From Arbacia lixula (lineage: Eukaryota > Echinodermata > Echinoidea > Arbacioida > Arbaciidae), in the NCBI GenBank assembly GCA_963669155.1, contig OZ022590.1:894288-958287 (forward strand): a stretch of DNA of 64,000 nt, in the 5' to 3' direction. The notes beneath the pieces are model-generated. The model did no database searches and was not told where the DNA came from. It worked only from the letters and a program-made list of their open reading frames with translations. The translations under genes were made by a program, and so were the position numbers. Below, piece after piece: positions 1 to 10,639 of this stretch. Positions within the stretch are counted from its first letter, which is position 1. Every line of letters starts with the position of its first letter.

Positions 1-170
1 GAGAGAGAGATGAAGAGACAGAGAAAGGGAGACAGACAGACAGACAGACAAAGAGAGAGAGACGGAGAGACTGAGAGACAGAGAGACACAGAGAGACTGA
101 GACAGAGAGAGAGAGAGAGAGAAAGAAAGAGAGAAAGAAAGGGAGAGAGAGGGGGCAGGGGACAGGGGTA
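1..170. repeat. GA-rich simple repeat
   Basis: Almost pure purine tract made of GAGA, GACAGA and GAAAGA units. The open frame through it encodes only Arg/Glu/Lys/Asp/Gln and is a product of the repeat, not a gene. Confidence 0.9.
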
Positions 171-1880
171 CAATCGTCCAAGACAGCACTCGAGATTGTT
201 TAAGCTTTAGGTGTGGTCAACAGAATAGGTGCTCAACATGAATGGGAGAAAGACGACCGTCAATAGACCACTTTATGCAACCTTTAAAAGCTACCACTAG
301 TACCAGATCACATAATAGTAACACGTATGCATGATATACGAAAAAACAAACGCGTTGACGATATATTGAGTAACCAATTTATAAGGTTTCGCTTGTGTGA
401 TGCTTGTGGAAGCATCGGTCCACCTTCTCCTTTTGTTATGTTCCACATCAGTTCATCTTTGTTGCGTTTTGACGTACAGCACTTGTTTGTACAATCTATG
501 TTCATGTCTCTACAGTGTATGTATGTATTTTTGTGTTATTTGTACATAGGGCCCCTAGGGAGAAGAGTGCCAAACTCACTGATGGGGCTTAATAAATGGA
601 TAAATAAATAAATATTGGACAATAACTGAACAAACTCATGTCCATAACAACGTTAAGACATACATAGTATTCATTTGGAGGAAGAAGGTCAGAGGTCAAC
701 AGCTACATGAACACGATATAGAGAAATAAAGAACGAGGAGCGTGTGAATGGTGAAATGTAAATGCTTTTATTTTCAGAAAAACACGAAATTGCAAATGAA
801 TTGTAAAAATATACTTTAAAAATAGGATTTTATATTGGGCATAGTCGTCAAAAACAGAGAGAGAGGGAGGGGGGGATACAGAGAAGGTAGAGAGGAAGGA
901 ATAGAGAGGGGGACGAAGAGGAGTGATGTAATTCGTCGAATTAAATAGCTTTTATTTCGAGGGTAAAATAGAAGATAGTTACAGGAACTACTGCAATATA
1001 TGAAGAGATATAGGACTGTACATCGGAAGAAGTAGGATACGGAGAAGGAGAGTTAGAAATAGAGAGATAAAGGAAAAAGACAAAGGGTGACAAGAAGCCT
1101 AAGAAGACGAGGGAAGAAAGGCGTACAATAAAAGCACTATATCCCTGATGGGTGTGACCGTGAGGTTTGTTCTTTCAACCAGTGCCTCAATTAGCATAAC
1201 ATTCCGAACACCACCGTTACGTAAGTACACCAGATTACTGTGCGTTCTGAAGGATGCGAAGAAGATTCTGCTGTGTACGTTTACCCACAGTGATCGGAAT
1301 GCAAATCTGTAAACAAAGATGGACGAGAAGGTAATAACGTTTCTTTATCTCATACACACATTGTGTTTAGTCCCCCAAAAGTAGCAGATAATATAAACAT
1401 TTGTACTTCTTCACTACGAACAAAGACTATTTTTTATGCGGACAACATTTCAAAGGTTTCCTTTTAAATTTTGTCTGCTTAACAAAAGACCATATTCATA
1501 GTGTTGCCCATTTTAATCCAGAGGTTTCTTTGGTGTCGTGTGTTTTGTGTCCACCTTTGGTCAATCTTTTAAGAATTACGCAACCGGGAAATGGGTGACG
1601 TGTTCCTGAAGGTAGCTTACTTCATGTTACTTTGGTCGTATTGAAGATTAAAAGCATTGTTGACGTCAGGAATCCCAGATTTGACAAGTCTATGTTTGTA
1701 GACGACTTTTATATATATTTCTCGTTCATCACGAAGTATGTCGACCATTGAAACATTACAAAAAAGTGTAAATAGAATTGAAAAGTGAAAAGATTAGAAT
1801 GTTTTCCGCTTTTCACATACCAAGACAGTTTGGACACATTTTTGTACTAAGCGATCATTTCATCCTGAGCCTAAAGTTAA
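171..1880. other. Non-coding stretch
   Basis: AT-rich sequence with no reading frame that looks like protein. A 'ggataaataaataaat' run at about 596-612 resembles the A-rich tail of a retroelement. A second GA-rich patch lies at about 858-920. Otherwise I see nothing that can be named. Confidence 0.6.
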
Positions 1881-1884
1881 AACA

Positions 1885-3330
1885 ACTTACTTTATCATTC
1901 CTGTACTTCACGAGACTAATAACCTCGGCTTAATCTTTGATAATAAACTGAATTGTAAAGCTCACATCGATTGTGTCAGGAAAAAGTGTCCTAAAGCTTT
2001 GAATCTTCTGAAGGTTGTGTCCAAAATGGATTTGGGCGTTGATCGCATTGTTCCTATCCGTTGATATAGATCTTTAGTTAGATCTAAACTGGATTATGGC
2101 AGTGCAGTTTATAGTTCTGCTCAAAAGCCATACCTTGAAAAGTTAATACCAATCCAGAATCAAGGACTTCGACTTCGTCTAGGAGCATTTCTTTCATCTC
2201 CTTTGGAGAGTCTTTATGTGGAATCTACTGAACCTCAATTACATCTAAGGTACGAAAAGCTCTCCCTACACTCTGCGATCAAACTAAAAAATAACTCATA
2301 ATCCGACATACGATGGTACGGTGATGCCATCAGCTATCGAACCTTTTGGTTAATGTACTAAAGAAGTTATAACACATATACTCCATGCTTCTAATGTAGC
2401 TCCTTTTTGGATATATAATATTCCACTTTGGATGATAATTGAACCAGTAATTGATTATACAGCATTTAAAAAGGGTTCTACGAGGGATTTAATCATCCGA
2501 ATTTAGTTTGGAGTAATAATACATAAATATGGTACTTACCGTGCAATCTATACAGATGGATCAAAAGATATGAATTAATTTAAGAAGGCGCGGCCTGTAT
2601 TTAGTGGTCTTATACAAAGTAGATTGCCAGACAGTTCGTCCATACTGCAGCTTGTTGTCAGCTTTGAAAATGGCTTTGGGTGTTGCAGAAAACTCCGTCG
2701 GTAGACATGGTAGACATGGTAGAAGTGTTATTGATACACATTCATTGTCTTTAACAGCTTTACAAGGTATAAATCAGAAACATTCTTATGTTCAGTTATT
2801 AGAAACTGTCTAGAATCAGTAGGATAGGTAAACGAGTAATATTCGTTTGGATACCAAGTCATACAGGCATTTGGAAACAATAACAGCTGGTAAGTTGGCG
2901 AAAGAAGTTCTCGATATAATAGCGATACCTTATAGTGATCCAAAATCAAAGATTAACACTTATATTAGAAATGAATGGTAAACATTATTGGATTTATATC
3001 ATAATAATAAACTTAATCAACATCAACCAAGAATTTAAACACAAAATACTCGGGAAGTACGGGAAGACATCGCGTTGACCCTTGCGCGTATTGGTCATTC
3101 TCAATTAACTCATGTATACTTATTTGCAGCAGAAAATCCACCTCGTTGCATATTATGTAATTGTATACTTACAGTTAAACATATTCTCCTTGAATTTGTT
3201 GATTTTGCTCATATTCCTACTTCAATGATTTATGATGTTGCTTAAAATCTTAAAAGATTGTTTAGAGATGTTTCACGATCATGTATTGTAATTTTTCTGA
3301 AAGAGATTAATCTTTTCATTAGACTTTAAG
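1885..3330 (+). mobile_element. Decayed non-LTR retrotransposon (Jockey/I-like LINE), 3' part
   Basis: Broken reading frames in one direction match the order seen in the C-terminal half of Jockey/I-type LINE ORF2. First comes the end of the reverse transcriptase domain, with a stretch reading LDYGSAVYSSAQKPYLEKL near 2090. Next is an RNase H segment with the IYTDGSKD motif near 2546-2570, followed by 'IFVWIPSHTGI' near 2840. Last is a C-terminal cysteine/histidine region reading PPRCILCNCILTVKHILLEF near 3140-3200. Stops and frameshifts interrupt every segment, for example TGA at about 2062, so the copy is dead. The palm of the RT and everything 5' of it are missing or unrecognisable. Family-level placement is from memory; clade assignment would need a phylogeny. 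Confidence 0.8.
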
Positions 3331-3339
3331 TAGGAAACT

Positions 3340-4068
3340 GTTCGAATCCCAATTACAACAAATATGCCCTTGGGTGAGGTATGTTATTATTGCCTATAAT
3401 AGTATTTCGGAGGCGACTTAAAGCCGTCGGTACAGTGTAAAGGAGAATCCTACCATTTGCACATTAAAAGAACCTGCTTCTCTTTTCGCAAAGAGCAGGG
3501 AAGTTATCCCGGTGAAGAAATTAACGTATTAATTTATTACTGATAATTCAAAATCCAGCCCTATATGATTGTAAAATGACATCAGAGTAATTTTTACTGT
3601 GTAATGTAAATCGAGTAAATGTTCTACATTTATATGACACTCAAGTGATGGTAGTGTCGTTAATCTCTTATTAGTTGACCCACACATTATATAAAACATA
3701 TATTACACCCCCTTGCCCCTCCCTGGTACGCATATATCTACAGACATCCATACCATCCTGGGTCCATCCCTATATCAATTTACGATTTAATCCATTCTGA
3801 TCGATTACCTCATTCATGTGATGTTACGTAAGAATACATGAAATCACATGATTGGAGAAATCATTTCAAATTGCATGTCTTTCACCAGGCATGACCACCC
3901 CATGAATCGACAGAAGAAGAAAACATTAAACGCGATTCATGTTGGCAGACACAATTCATTGCGCAACTATTGCAAATTGATTACTGCAATAGTGTCTGGT
4001 TTGATTATTGTGTTGTGAAATATCTCCATTGTTCTTCCCATGATAACGTTCTATTCCAGTCAATCCTT
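3340..4068. other. Non-coding stretch between LINE remnant and foldback repeat
   Basis: AT-rich, with no convincing reading frame. The first about 150 bases may be the 3' tail of the LINE remnant. The rest shows nothing I can name. Confidence 0.5.
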
Positions 4069-4275
4069 AGCCTAGGTACTAGGCTGCGAGGTGCTTGGAC
4101 ACAACTCAGTCTGTTTACAACTGTGTCTGGTAACACAGACTATGCCCCAATCCCACCCTCGCTCTTCCTAAGCCAGAGGAGCCATGACGTAATTAGGGCG
4201 TAGTCTGTTTTGCCAGACTTAGTTGTTGACAGACTGGGTTGTGTCCATGCACCTCGCAGTCTAGTACTATAGGCT
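4069..4275. repeat. Imperfect inverted repeat (MITE-like foldback)
   Basis: The left arm (4069-4148) and right arm (4196-4275) are reverse complements with few mismatches, around a loop of about 47 bases. For example, 'tgcgaggtgcttggacacaa' on the left pairs with 'ttgtgtccatgcacctcgca' on the right. There is no coding capacity. It ends about 125 bp upstream of the fucosyltransferase-like ATG, so it lies in that gene's promoter or 5' intron. Confidence 0.85.
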
Positions 4276-4380
4276 GGTAAATCCTCTTCACTGATATTGA
4301 TATTCGTAGTAATACTGTACTGTCAATAATGTCAATTGTCATGTTACGCTAATCGCTACTAGCTGTCCGTTGTTTCGTCA

Positions 4381-4391
4381 TCACCACACAG
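4381..4391 (+). promoter_or_regulatory. Candidate 3' splice acceptor before the GT10 exon
   Basis: 'tcaccacacag' followed by GTCTTCCTG and then the ATG looks like an acceptor. If it is used, the 599-codon frame is the last, large coding exon of a gene with at least one 5' exon upstream. Only RNA evidence can decide this. Confidence 0.35.
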
Positions 4392-4400
4392 GTCTTCCTG

Positions 4401-6200
4401 ATGCGAGTGGCCAACAAGACGACATCTCGCTTCGGCATCACGCTGTTCCTCTTCTGCTCGTCTCTATGGCTACTCACCCAAGCTTTCCTCGCCCTTCACA
4501 ACGGCTGCTGGATGGTCAACCAGGAGGTGCTCACCCGCGTCAAGGCCCAGAAGGCGAGCACGGACTGTAAGCAAGCGGCGAGCGTGGCGGGGATCGGCAC
4601 GCAGCGCGACGTACGGGAGCGCGTACAGCGCGTCGTCTTGGACGAACCCATGCGGAACCTCGCTATATCGCATGAACCAAAGCCCAATGGGACAGGGAGC
4701 ACATCGGGCGTAGAGGGCGTGGCGGGAGGAGCGGTAGCAGCCGCACCGGAGGTAAAGGCGGTGTTCAGTGTGATCGTGGAGCGAGGAGGCGTGGCAGCTG
4801 CAGGACAGCCAGTTAACATGATGAGCAAGGACGCGCAAGTGCCTGGTGTACAGGCGGAGGGTCAGCGCGATAAGCGATCCGATGGTGATGCAGAGAAAAG
4901 AGCGAGTGGACAGAAGGCCGTGGATACTGCCTACAGTTTGGCATCGCTGAATGCTTCGACCCAGCTCGCTGCAGCCGCGGAGGCTGTTCCGACAAAGAAG
5001 CCGTTTCCGCCAGGGACTGGCGTACCGGTCCTGAAGGCTAAAGCTGGTCCGTACAAGCTACCGGCCAATACGTCTAGGTACATCGAGAAGCTGACCAAAG
5101 AGACATGGCAGACCATGGGGTGCGTGGAGCGCGTTTCCATCTTCGCTCCAGGAGCAAGGTACCTCCCGCAGGAATACATATGGAGGGAGCTCCTTGCGTC
5201 TTTCCAGAGATACAATATGGGCTATTTCCTCCTTAGGTGCCCGAACAACGCGTGCGATCTCATCCTGCGCACGGCCTCAACGGCCAAGAGCATCGCCAAC
5301 GCTCTGCCAGAAGGCGGCGCCCTCTTGGTAGGTGCTACGACGCAGTCCATGCGCGGGAAGACACGCGCTGTCATGGAGGAACTCAACGGCATGGAGCTCG
5401 AAAACCCAATTAAAACCTACCTCTTTTCTCTCGACTCTTCTCCGATGATGAACTACTACGAACCTTACATGGCGAATTTTCAGTACCACTACAGCATGAC
5501 GTACCACTCACAATCTTCTGTACCGATCCCATACGGGCACTACCGGGCAGGTGTGAACAAGGAAAGCGAGCGGAACTGGGCGGAGGGCAAGACGGGGCTG
5601 GTGGCGTGGGTAGAAGATAACTGCAATCGGACTTTCTGGCCGCGCATCGAGTACGTGCACGAGCTCAGCAAACACATCCAAGTCGACACGTACGGCCGCT
5701 GTGGCAACCTCAGATGCAAATCGCTTCACTGCCGCGAGGAACTGAAGAAGTATAAATTTGTGCTTGCGCTGGAGGAAGCAGCGTGTGACGAGTTCATCAC
5801 TCTAGCCTTCTGGCAGCGCGGTCTCGCTGCGGGCGCTGTTCCCGTTGTCTACGGAGGCAGGAAGTTCGCATACGAGAAGGTAGGTCCTCCCAAGTCCTTC
5901 CTCCACATCGCGGACTACGCCTCGCCCGAAGCTCTCGCGCAGCACCTGCTCGCGTTGGACAAATCAGACAGCGAGTATAACCAGTTTCAGCGATGGAGAA
6001 CTCGTGGGTCGGTGGATGTGTCGGGTCCGGGTTTCAAGATATCGTCGCTGTGCAGCATGGTACCCCAACTTATACACCAGTTTCCTCCAATGCCAAAGGT
6101 CATGTCCATGGACAAGTTCTACAGGACTTGTCGTAAGGGAATATACGTCAAAGGTTTGGCAGGCGTAGGTGACTTAAACAACTGGACACCATGGGTATAA
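4401..6200 (+). CDS. Family 10 glycosyltransferase (alpha-1,3-fucosyltransferase-like), divergent active site
   Basis: A 599-codon intronless frame, clearly richer in GC than its surroundings. It has the layout of a type II Golgi enzyme. A short basic N-terminus precedes one membrane segment at about residues 12-32. A low-complexity stem runs to about residue 215, and the catalytic region follows. Family marks are SMTYHSQSSVPIPYG (365-379), VAWVEDNC (401-408), VDTYGRCGN (428-436), YKFVLAL (451-457) and VPVVYGG (480-486). Known members move fucose from GDP-fucose to N-acetylglucosamine on glycans. Here the usual FENS...DYITEK loop reads LEEA...EFITLA (457-469), so the Asn, Tyr, Glu and Lys positions expected to hold GDP-fucose are changed. 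Possible N-glycosylation sites lie at N96, N184, N223, N409 and N594. A 3' splice-like 'caccacacag' ends 9 bases before this ATG and the frame stays open across it, so an upstream exon may exist. Family is secure; activity is uncertain. Confidence 0.88.
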   Translation: MRVANKTTSRFGITLFLFCSSLWLLTQAFLALHNGCWMVNQEVLTRVKAQKASTDCKQAASVAGIGTQRDVRERVQRVVLDEPMRNLAISHEPKPNGTGSTSGVEGVAGGAVAAAPEVKAVFSVIVERGGVAAAGQPVNMMSKDAQVPGVQAEGQRDKRSDGDAEKRASGQKAVDTAYSLASLNASTQLAAAAEAVPTKKPFPPGTGVPVLKAKAGPYKLPANTSRYIEKLTKETWQTMGCVERVSIFAPGARYLPQEYIWRELLASFQRYNMGYFLLRCPNNACDLILRTASTAKSIANALPEGGALLVGATTQSMRGKTRAVMEELNGMELENPIKTYLFSLDSSPMMNYYEPYMANFQYHYSMTYHSQSSVPIPYGHYRAGVNKESERNWAEGKTGLVAWVEDNCNRTFWPRIEYVHELSKHIQVDTYGRCGNLRCKSLHCREELKKYKFVLALEEAACDEFITLAFWQRGLAAGAVPVVYGGRKFAYEKVGPPKSFLHIADYASPEALAQHLLALDKSDSEYNQFQRWRTRGSVDVSGPGFKISSLCSMVPQLIHQFPPMPKVMSMDKFYRTCRKGIYVKGLAGVGDLNNWTPWV

Positions 6201-6503
6201 TGTCAACCCCAAAGTCAGAGTTTGCAGGAATTTCGCCATGAACCGGAACAACAAATCGGGTTCTTGGATTTTATTTTCGTTAAACGAGTCGTGTGCTTTG
6301 TTAATTTTGTGCTTTGCTCTCACTCAAAGTGAAACTCAAAACGTTTGATTATTTTGCTGCAAACTAGCAACTTGGCTTGTTCTTGCTGCAAAATCGCCGT
6401 TATTTGCTCTTTCTGTTGTGCTGTTTATGTTATGAATATAATTTATTTATGCAAAAAAATATGAAGAATGTGTCGATATTTGAATGACAAGACATTCCTA
6501 CGA

Positions 6504-6509
6504 AATAAA
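6504..6509 (+). terminator. Candidate polyadenylation signal for the GT10 gene
   Basis: AATAAA about 300 bases after the TAA stop at 6198-6200, in AT-rich sequence typical of a 3' UTR. It is the first perfect hexamer that I noticed downstream of the stop. Confidence 0.45.
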
Positions 6510-6514
6510 AAGAA

Positions 6515-9094
6515 ATAATGCGTAATGTATAAACATGTAGAAATATCATTGGACTAGTGAGGGCGGTTTAATGTGCGTTAAAGACAAGGGTTGGAGAATT
6601 TGCACATTGCATGTTTTGGCGTTTTTGAATTGGCGGTAGGAAATGGAATGACCAACCTACCTTCGCAAAAAGGGTTGTCAGCCCAATGCCCTGGATCGAA
6701 ATATTTGAAGATACTTGTGATTTAAGTAGTAGAGGGCGTGAAAAACAAATCAATTGCCTCGTGACATTTGATAATCCTACAAAGTCTAGGACAAGCAAAT
6801 TTCAACCCAACCTACGCACCAACGCAAATTCCACAGTTCATCTTTCATACGAAAAATCCCTAAGTGAGCGTTATTATTAGGATGGGGTCACTACACCCGG
6901 TGTGAAGTGATCATCCTTCATGATGGGCCAATATGGTGTGTGCGGGCATGATAGGCACACCATAACAGTAATCCACCAGTTGCAAAGTAGTAGAAAGCAA
7001 TTATTTGACTTGTTAACCCAACATATTGTGAATGCAAATGTACAGTTCAGAGAGTTTTTTTCTAAAGCTGTAATTACATGAACAGCTTATCTATGCTTGT
7101 GCTAAATCGTATTGTATTGCATAATATATATATTTATACAGATAGACATAGAAATGTGAACATGTTTTGACTATGTATATACATCCTCCTCTTTTAAATC
7201 AAAAAATGAAATGAAGTGAAATGACTATTGTGGTACCGGGTAGTAAAAGTCAAAATTATTCTTAAAATTGTATGAAATGACGAACGAAATTGAATCTGCA
7301 ATTTTAGGCGTGAATACCTTAGTGAATGTGTCGATGATTATTAAACTTCATGCGCACGAGTAAAAACCGGAACATTACAGTCACAAATTGAGTTTCAGTG
7401 GCACATTAGTACTAAAAAGGGGGGCTTAGACGGAAAAGGAAGACTTTGTTTACATGGATGAGATAACCAGGCCAATACGATCAGTTACATTGTATAAATC
7501 CTTGTTAAATCACCTAAATGGAATTGGGAACAAAATACTGGGTTCTAATAAATATAATTGCATTTTATTAAGAAACTACACAGTAATTAGAGTGTAGTAC
7601 GATGGTAATTCAATACTGAGATAATAAGATTGAAAACGTGAGATAATCTATGGGTATACTAGGATCACATAGTTAACGATACCATAGACCAAATATTCTG
7701 AATGCTATCAAATACACTTTTGTATAACATGAGATTATGTTAAAGTATACATGAATGGGTGGTTCTGTATTTAACACCGAACTATGAAACATTTTTTCCC
7801 AGAATGCAATTTTCCCCGCTCGCGGTACCCCTATACTTGACACAGAGACCTTTACCCACCCTCAGCGCATACCCTTAAAAAAATTGAGTGACCCTTGTCA
7901 TTTATTATCTCGTGAATTTCTCGTCTATAGCCTCTTGAAACTTGCAACCAATGTCAAGTACTCATCCTAATCTCGAGTGCATCCTTTGTAAACATTCCTG
8001 AAAACACTTAAAGGTTATTGTATTATCTGATTTTTCGAAGCTGAAAAGTCGAGTCTACCGTCAACTCGTACCGATTTCGAAGTTTGTCTTCATTGATTTA
8101 TAATTGATTGTTACGAAGTGGGGTTTATAGTTGCCAGAATCAGGGAGATAAAAACCATGATCGGATGATACTATGGTGATGTAAGTTCCCTCCAAGTAAC
8201 CCTATCTGTGTCAGGCACACTGCTGGTCTATAGGATGTGTGTATTTCTAGTGAACAAAAATACACACTCGGCATGCTATGGTTTAATATGGCGATTTGAA
8301 AATTAAAAAAGTCGAAGTTAAAATGTATCGTATTGGATTAATTTAACTGAATTGCATTGCCATCGAGCCGTTCTCGACTCCTGGTGACCCCAGGACAAAC
8401 TTTCTATCCCGTGCAAGCATGCTCAGTCCCCTCCAAGATTTTCCAGTTTCTGTAGTTCTTACGCCTAACCATCTATTTATCTTTTTTAACACGGTATAAA
8501 ACGAAGAAGGGGATAGGTAAACGGGGAATGTTTCGGCGCCCAATAAAATACCAATAAATGGATGGATGCAATGTATAAAAAAGAGGTACTGGTTAGATGC
8601 AATATATAAGATAAAGACTTCTATATCCCATTGTAAATGTTTAACATGATCGCATACTTGGACAATGCTGAACTATGTAAACATTTTGATTATGTTGCCG
8701 GTATTAGTCATGAAGAGTGGCCTGAAAAAATCAACAAACATGTGTATTTAAGGTCCTGCTATGCCGTACAAAATTAATGCTGCTCTATACGGGATTTGTA
8801 TGCATTATTGTTCCAAAGTATGTGACAGTGACACATTTTCTACTCAGCTTTAGCGGAAGTGCCGAAGTCCATCGAATGCGTGAATAAATCATTAACGGTA
8901 GAATTATGAATCGGTTTATAAACTATGTGGGTAATATTGTCATGTTTGGTGTTGAGATGCTAGTTTATCTGTAATGGCTATTACACGTTTTGCACGTATT
9001 TCTCTTGCGGTATGCTACGTATTTACATAAGGAATCCTAAATAAATATATATCAACGAGCGAGTATCCGTTGTTAGGCATACTGCCGGTATGAT
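6515..9094. other. Non-coding intergenic stretch
   Basis: About 2.6 kb of AT-rich DNA with only short frames of no recognisable character. Around 8380-8575 a stretch ends in 'aataaatggatggatg', which may be the tail of an old retroelement. I see no gene. Confidence 0.55.
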
Positions 9095-9166
9095 GTCATA
9101 GTTTCCATGTGTATATATATATATATCTATATATATCTATATACAAGAGCGATGGTAACTATGACA
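9095..9166. repeat. AT dinucleotide repeat inside a short inverted repeat
   Basis: A TA/CTATA core is flanked by 'gtcatagtttccatgtgta' on the left and its approximate reverse complement 'tacaagagcgatggtaactatgac' on the right, giving a hairpin of about 70 bases. Confidence 0.7.
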
Positions 9167-9668
9167 ATATATAGACATAGATATTTGGGTCATGGAACCC
9201 GAGATGGCATACCCGAGATGGAATAGGCTGAAGCCTATGCATGCCCTCGAATTAGTAGTAGAAATTTGGGTCTACCCTTTAATTCGCAACATGCCATTGG
9301 TATATTTTATCACACTTTAGCTCATCATAGATCATACAGATGTATTCAGTCTGGTATAGGAATGGCTAACGATTAAGCAAAATTAACCAAAACCCTATCC
9401 CACAATCCTTAGTGGGTATACCTATTATCCTAATCCAACCACAGACGACATGGGGAGTGGACTAAATAGAGGTAGACCAAACGTCATGTTTCGATTACGT
9501 ACAGGACGTTGGAGTGTGTTGGGATCTATCTAGTTTACCATGGTAAATCAACACGTGTCGTCGGCCAGTTAAGTTCTACAAACATGCTTGTCAAATATTA
9601 CAGACATCTATATTACTTTCTTGAAGTCAACTTGCGTGAAAGCGATGGCGCGGGATGGGGGTTGCTAC

Positions 9669-10041
9669 TTAAAGGGCATATACTGTACTGGGAAGGCAAA
9701 AAAAGCCTTCAAAAGGTAATTGTTAGCAATCTTCTTGCCAATGGTCTTAAATTCATGTATTGTCTGTTTTAGAAGCTTGCTGAAAGTTATTTGCCCTCAA
9801 ATGATCCACAGACGGAGTAATTAATTATTAATGATTAAATCCTCAAAATGTTCGGCCCGAACATTTTGAGGATTGTGATTTAATCACTCATTACTCCAAA
9901 TGTAGATCATTTGAGAACAAATAACTATCAAAAAGCTCCTAAAATAGGCGATACAAGAATTTAAGACCATTGGCAAGAAGATTGCTAACACTTACATTTT
10001 GAAGGCTTTTTTGCCTTCCCAGTACAGTATATGCCCTTTAA
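9669..10041. mobile_element. Large near-perfect palindrome (foldback MITE)
   Basis: Two arms of about 186 bases (9669-9855 and 9857-10041) are reverse complements with scattered mismatches. They meet at a single central base within 'aatgttcggcccgaacatt'. There is no transposase. A diverged single-arm relative at about 36835-37018 shows that this is a dispersed repeat family. The small reading frames at 9509-9772 and 10042-10299 are unrelated to it or run partly through it. Confidence 0.88.
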
Positions 10042-10441
10042 ATGTCCCCTCCATATTGCACCATTAACGCCAAATGGAGTTGCATATCTTCACGCCAGGT
10101 TTCGATCATCAAAGTTAATATGTTGTGTGCGATCCACCAACTATCCCGCAGTGACGTCTCGCCTCATGATGAACTCATTTTTGAACTGGTCATAAACACC
10201 ATTCAGATTGGGCAGTGTCTGGTTGAGAAGGAGTTAAAGACAGGTGTTCGGTTATTTACGCCACTGTTTGTACTTCTATCACAAACCATATCGATATGAT
10301 CGTGATTATTGTTTCGTTAGTTCCGGATCCGTTTTTGTGAACTTTGCGCAATGATACGAAGGGATGGGTTACGAACGTGTGTCGCCCTTAGCTATTACCA
10401 TTACCAAGAATCGTTAACATCAAATGTGAGATCCATAGAAG

Positions 10442-10632
10442 TATTGAGAACCGAAGTGTGACGTCATTTGAGCAATATTGTCAAGACAACTGGATCTAAA
10501 CTATTGCGGGTAGAGCAATCAGCGGTGATCGCTGCTGGCACTCTATCGGCACACCTATCACTGGAGTGATGTTGTTTAGAACCAGTTGTTTTGACAACAT
10601 GTTCACATGACGACACCACTTCGGTACTCTAT
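10442..10632. repeat. Imperfect foldback repeat
   Basis: Left arm 'gtgacgtcat...ttgtcaagacaactggatctaaac' pairs with right arm 'gtttagaaccagttgttttgacaacatg...gacgacaccacttcggt'. Fragments with similar ends appear near 11068-11310 and 16440-16490, so it may belong to a small dispersed family. Confidence 0.65.
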
Positions 10633-10639
10633 ACAGCCT

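Noticed and set aside
4470-5729. Several 60-120 codon frames on the other strand or in other phases of the GT10 gene
   Set aside because: Shadows of the GC-rich coding frame; no domain features.
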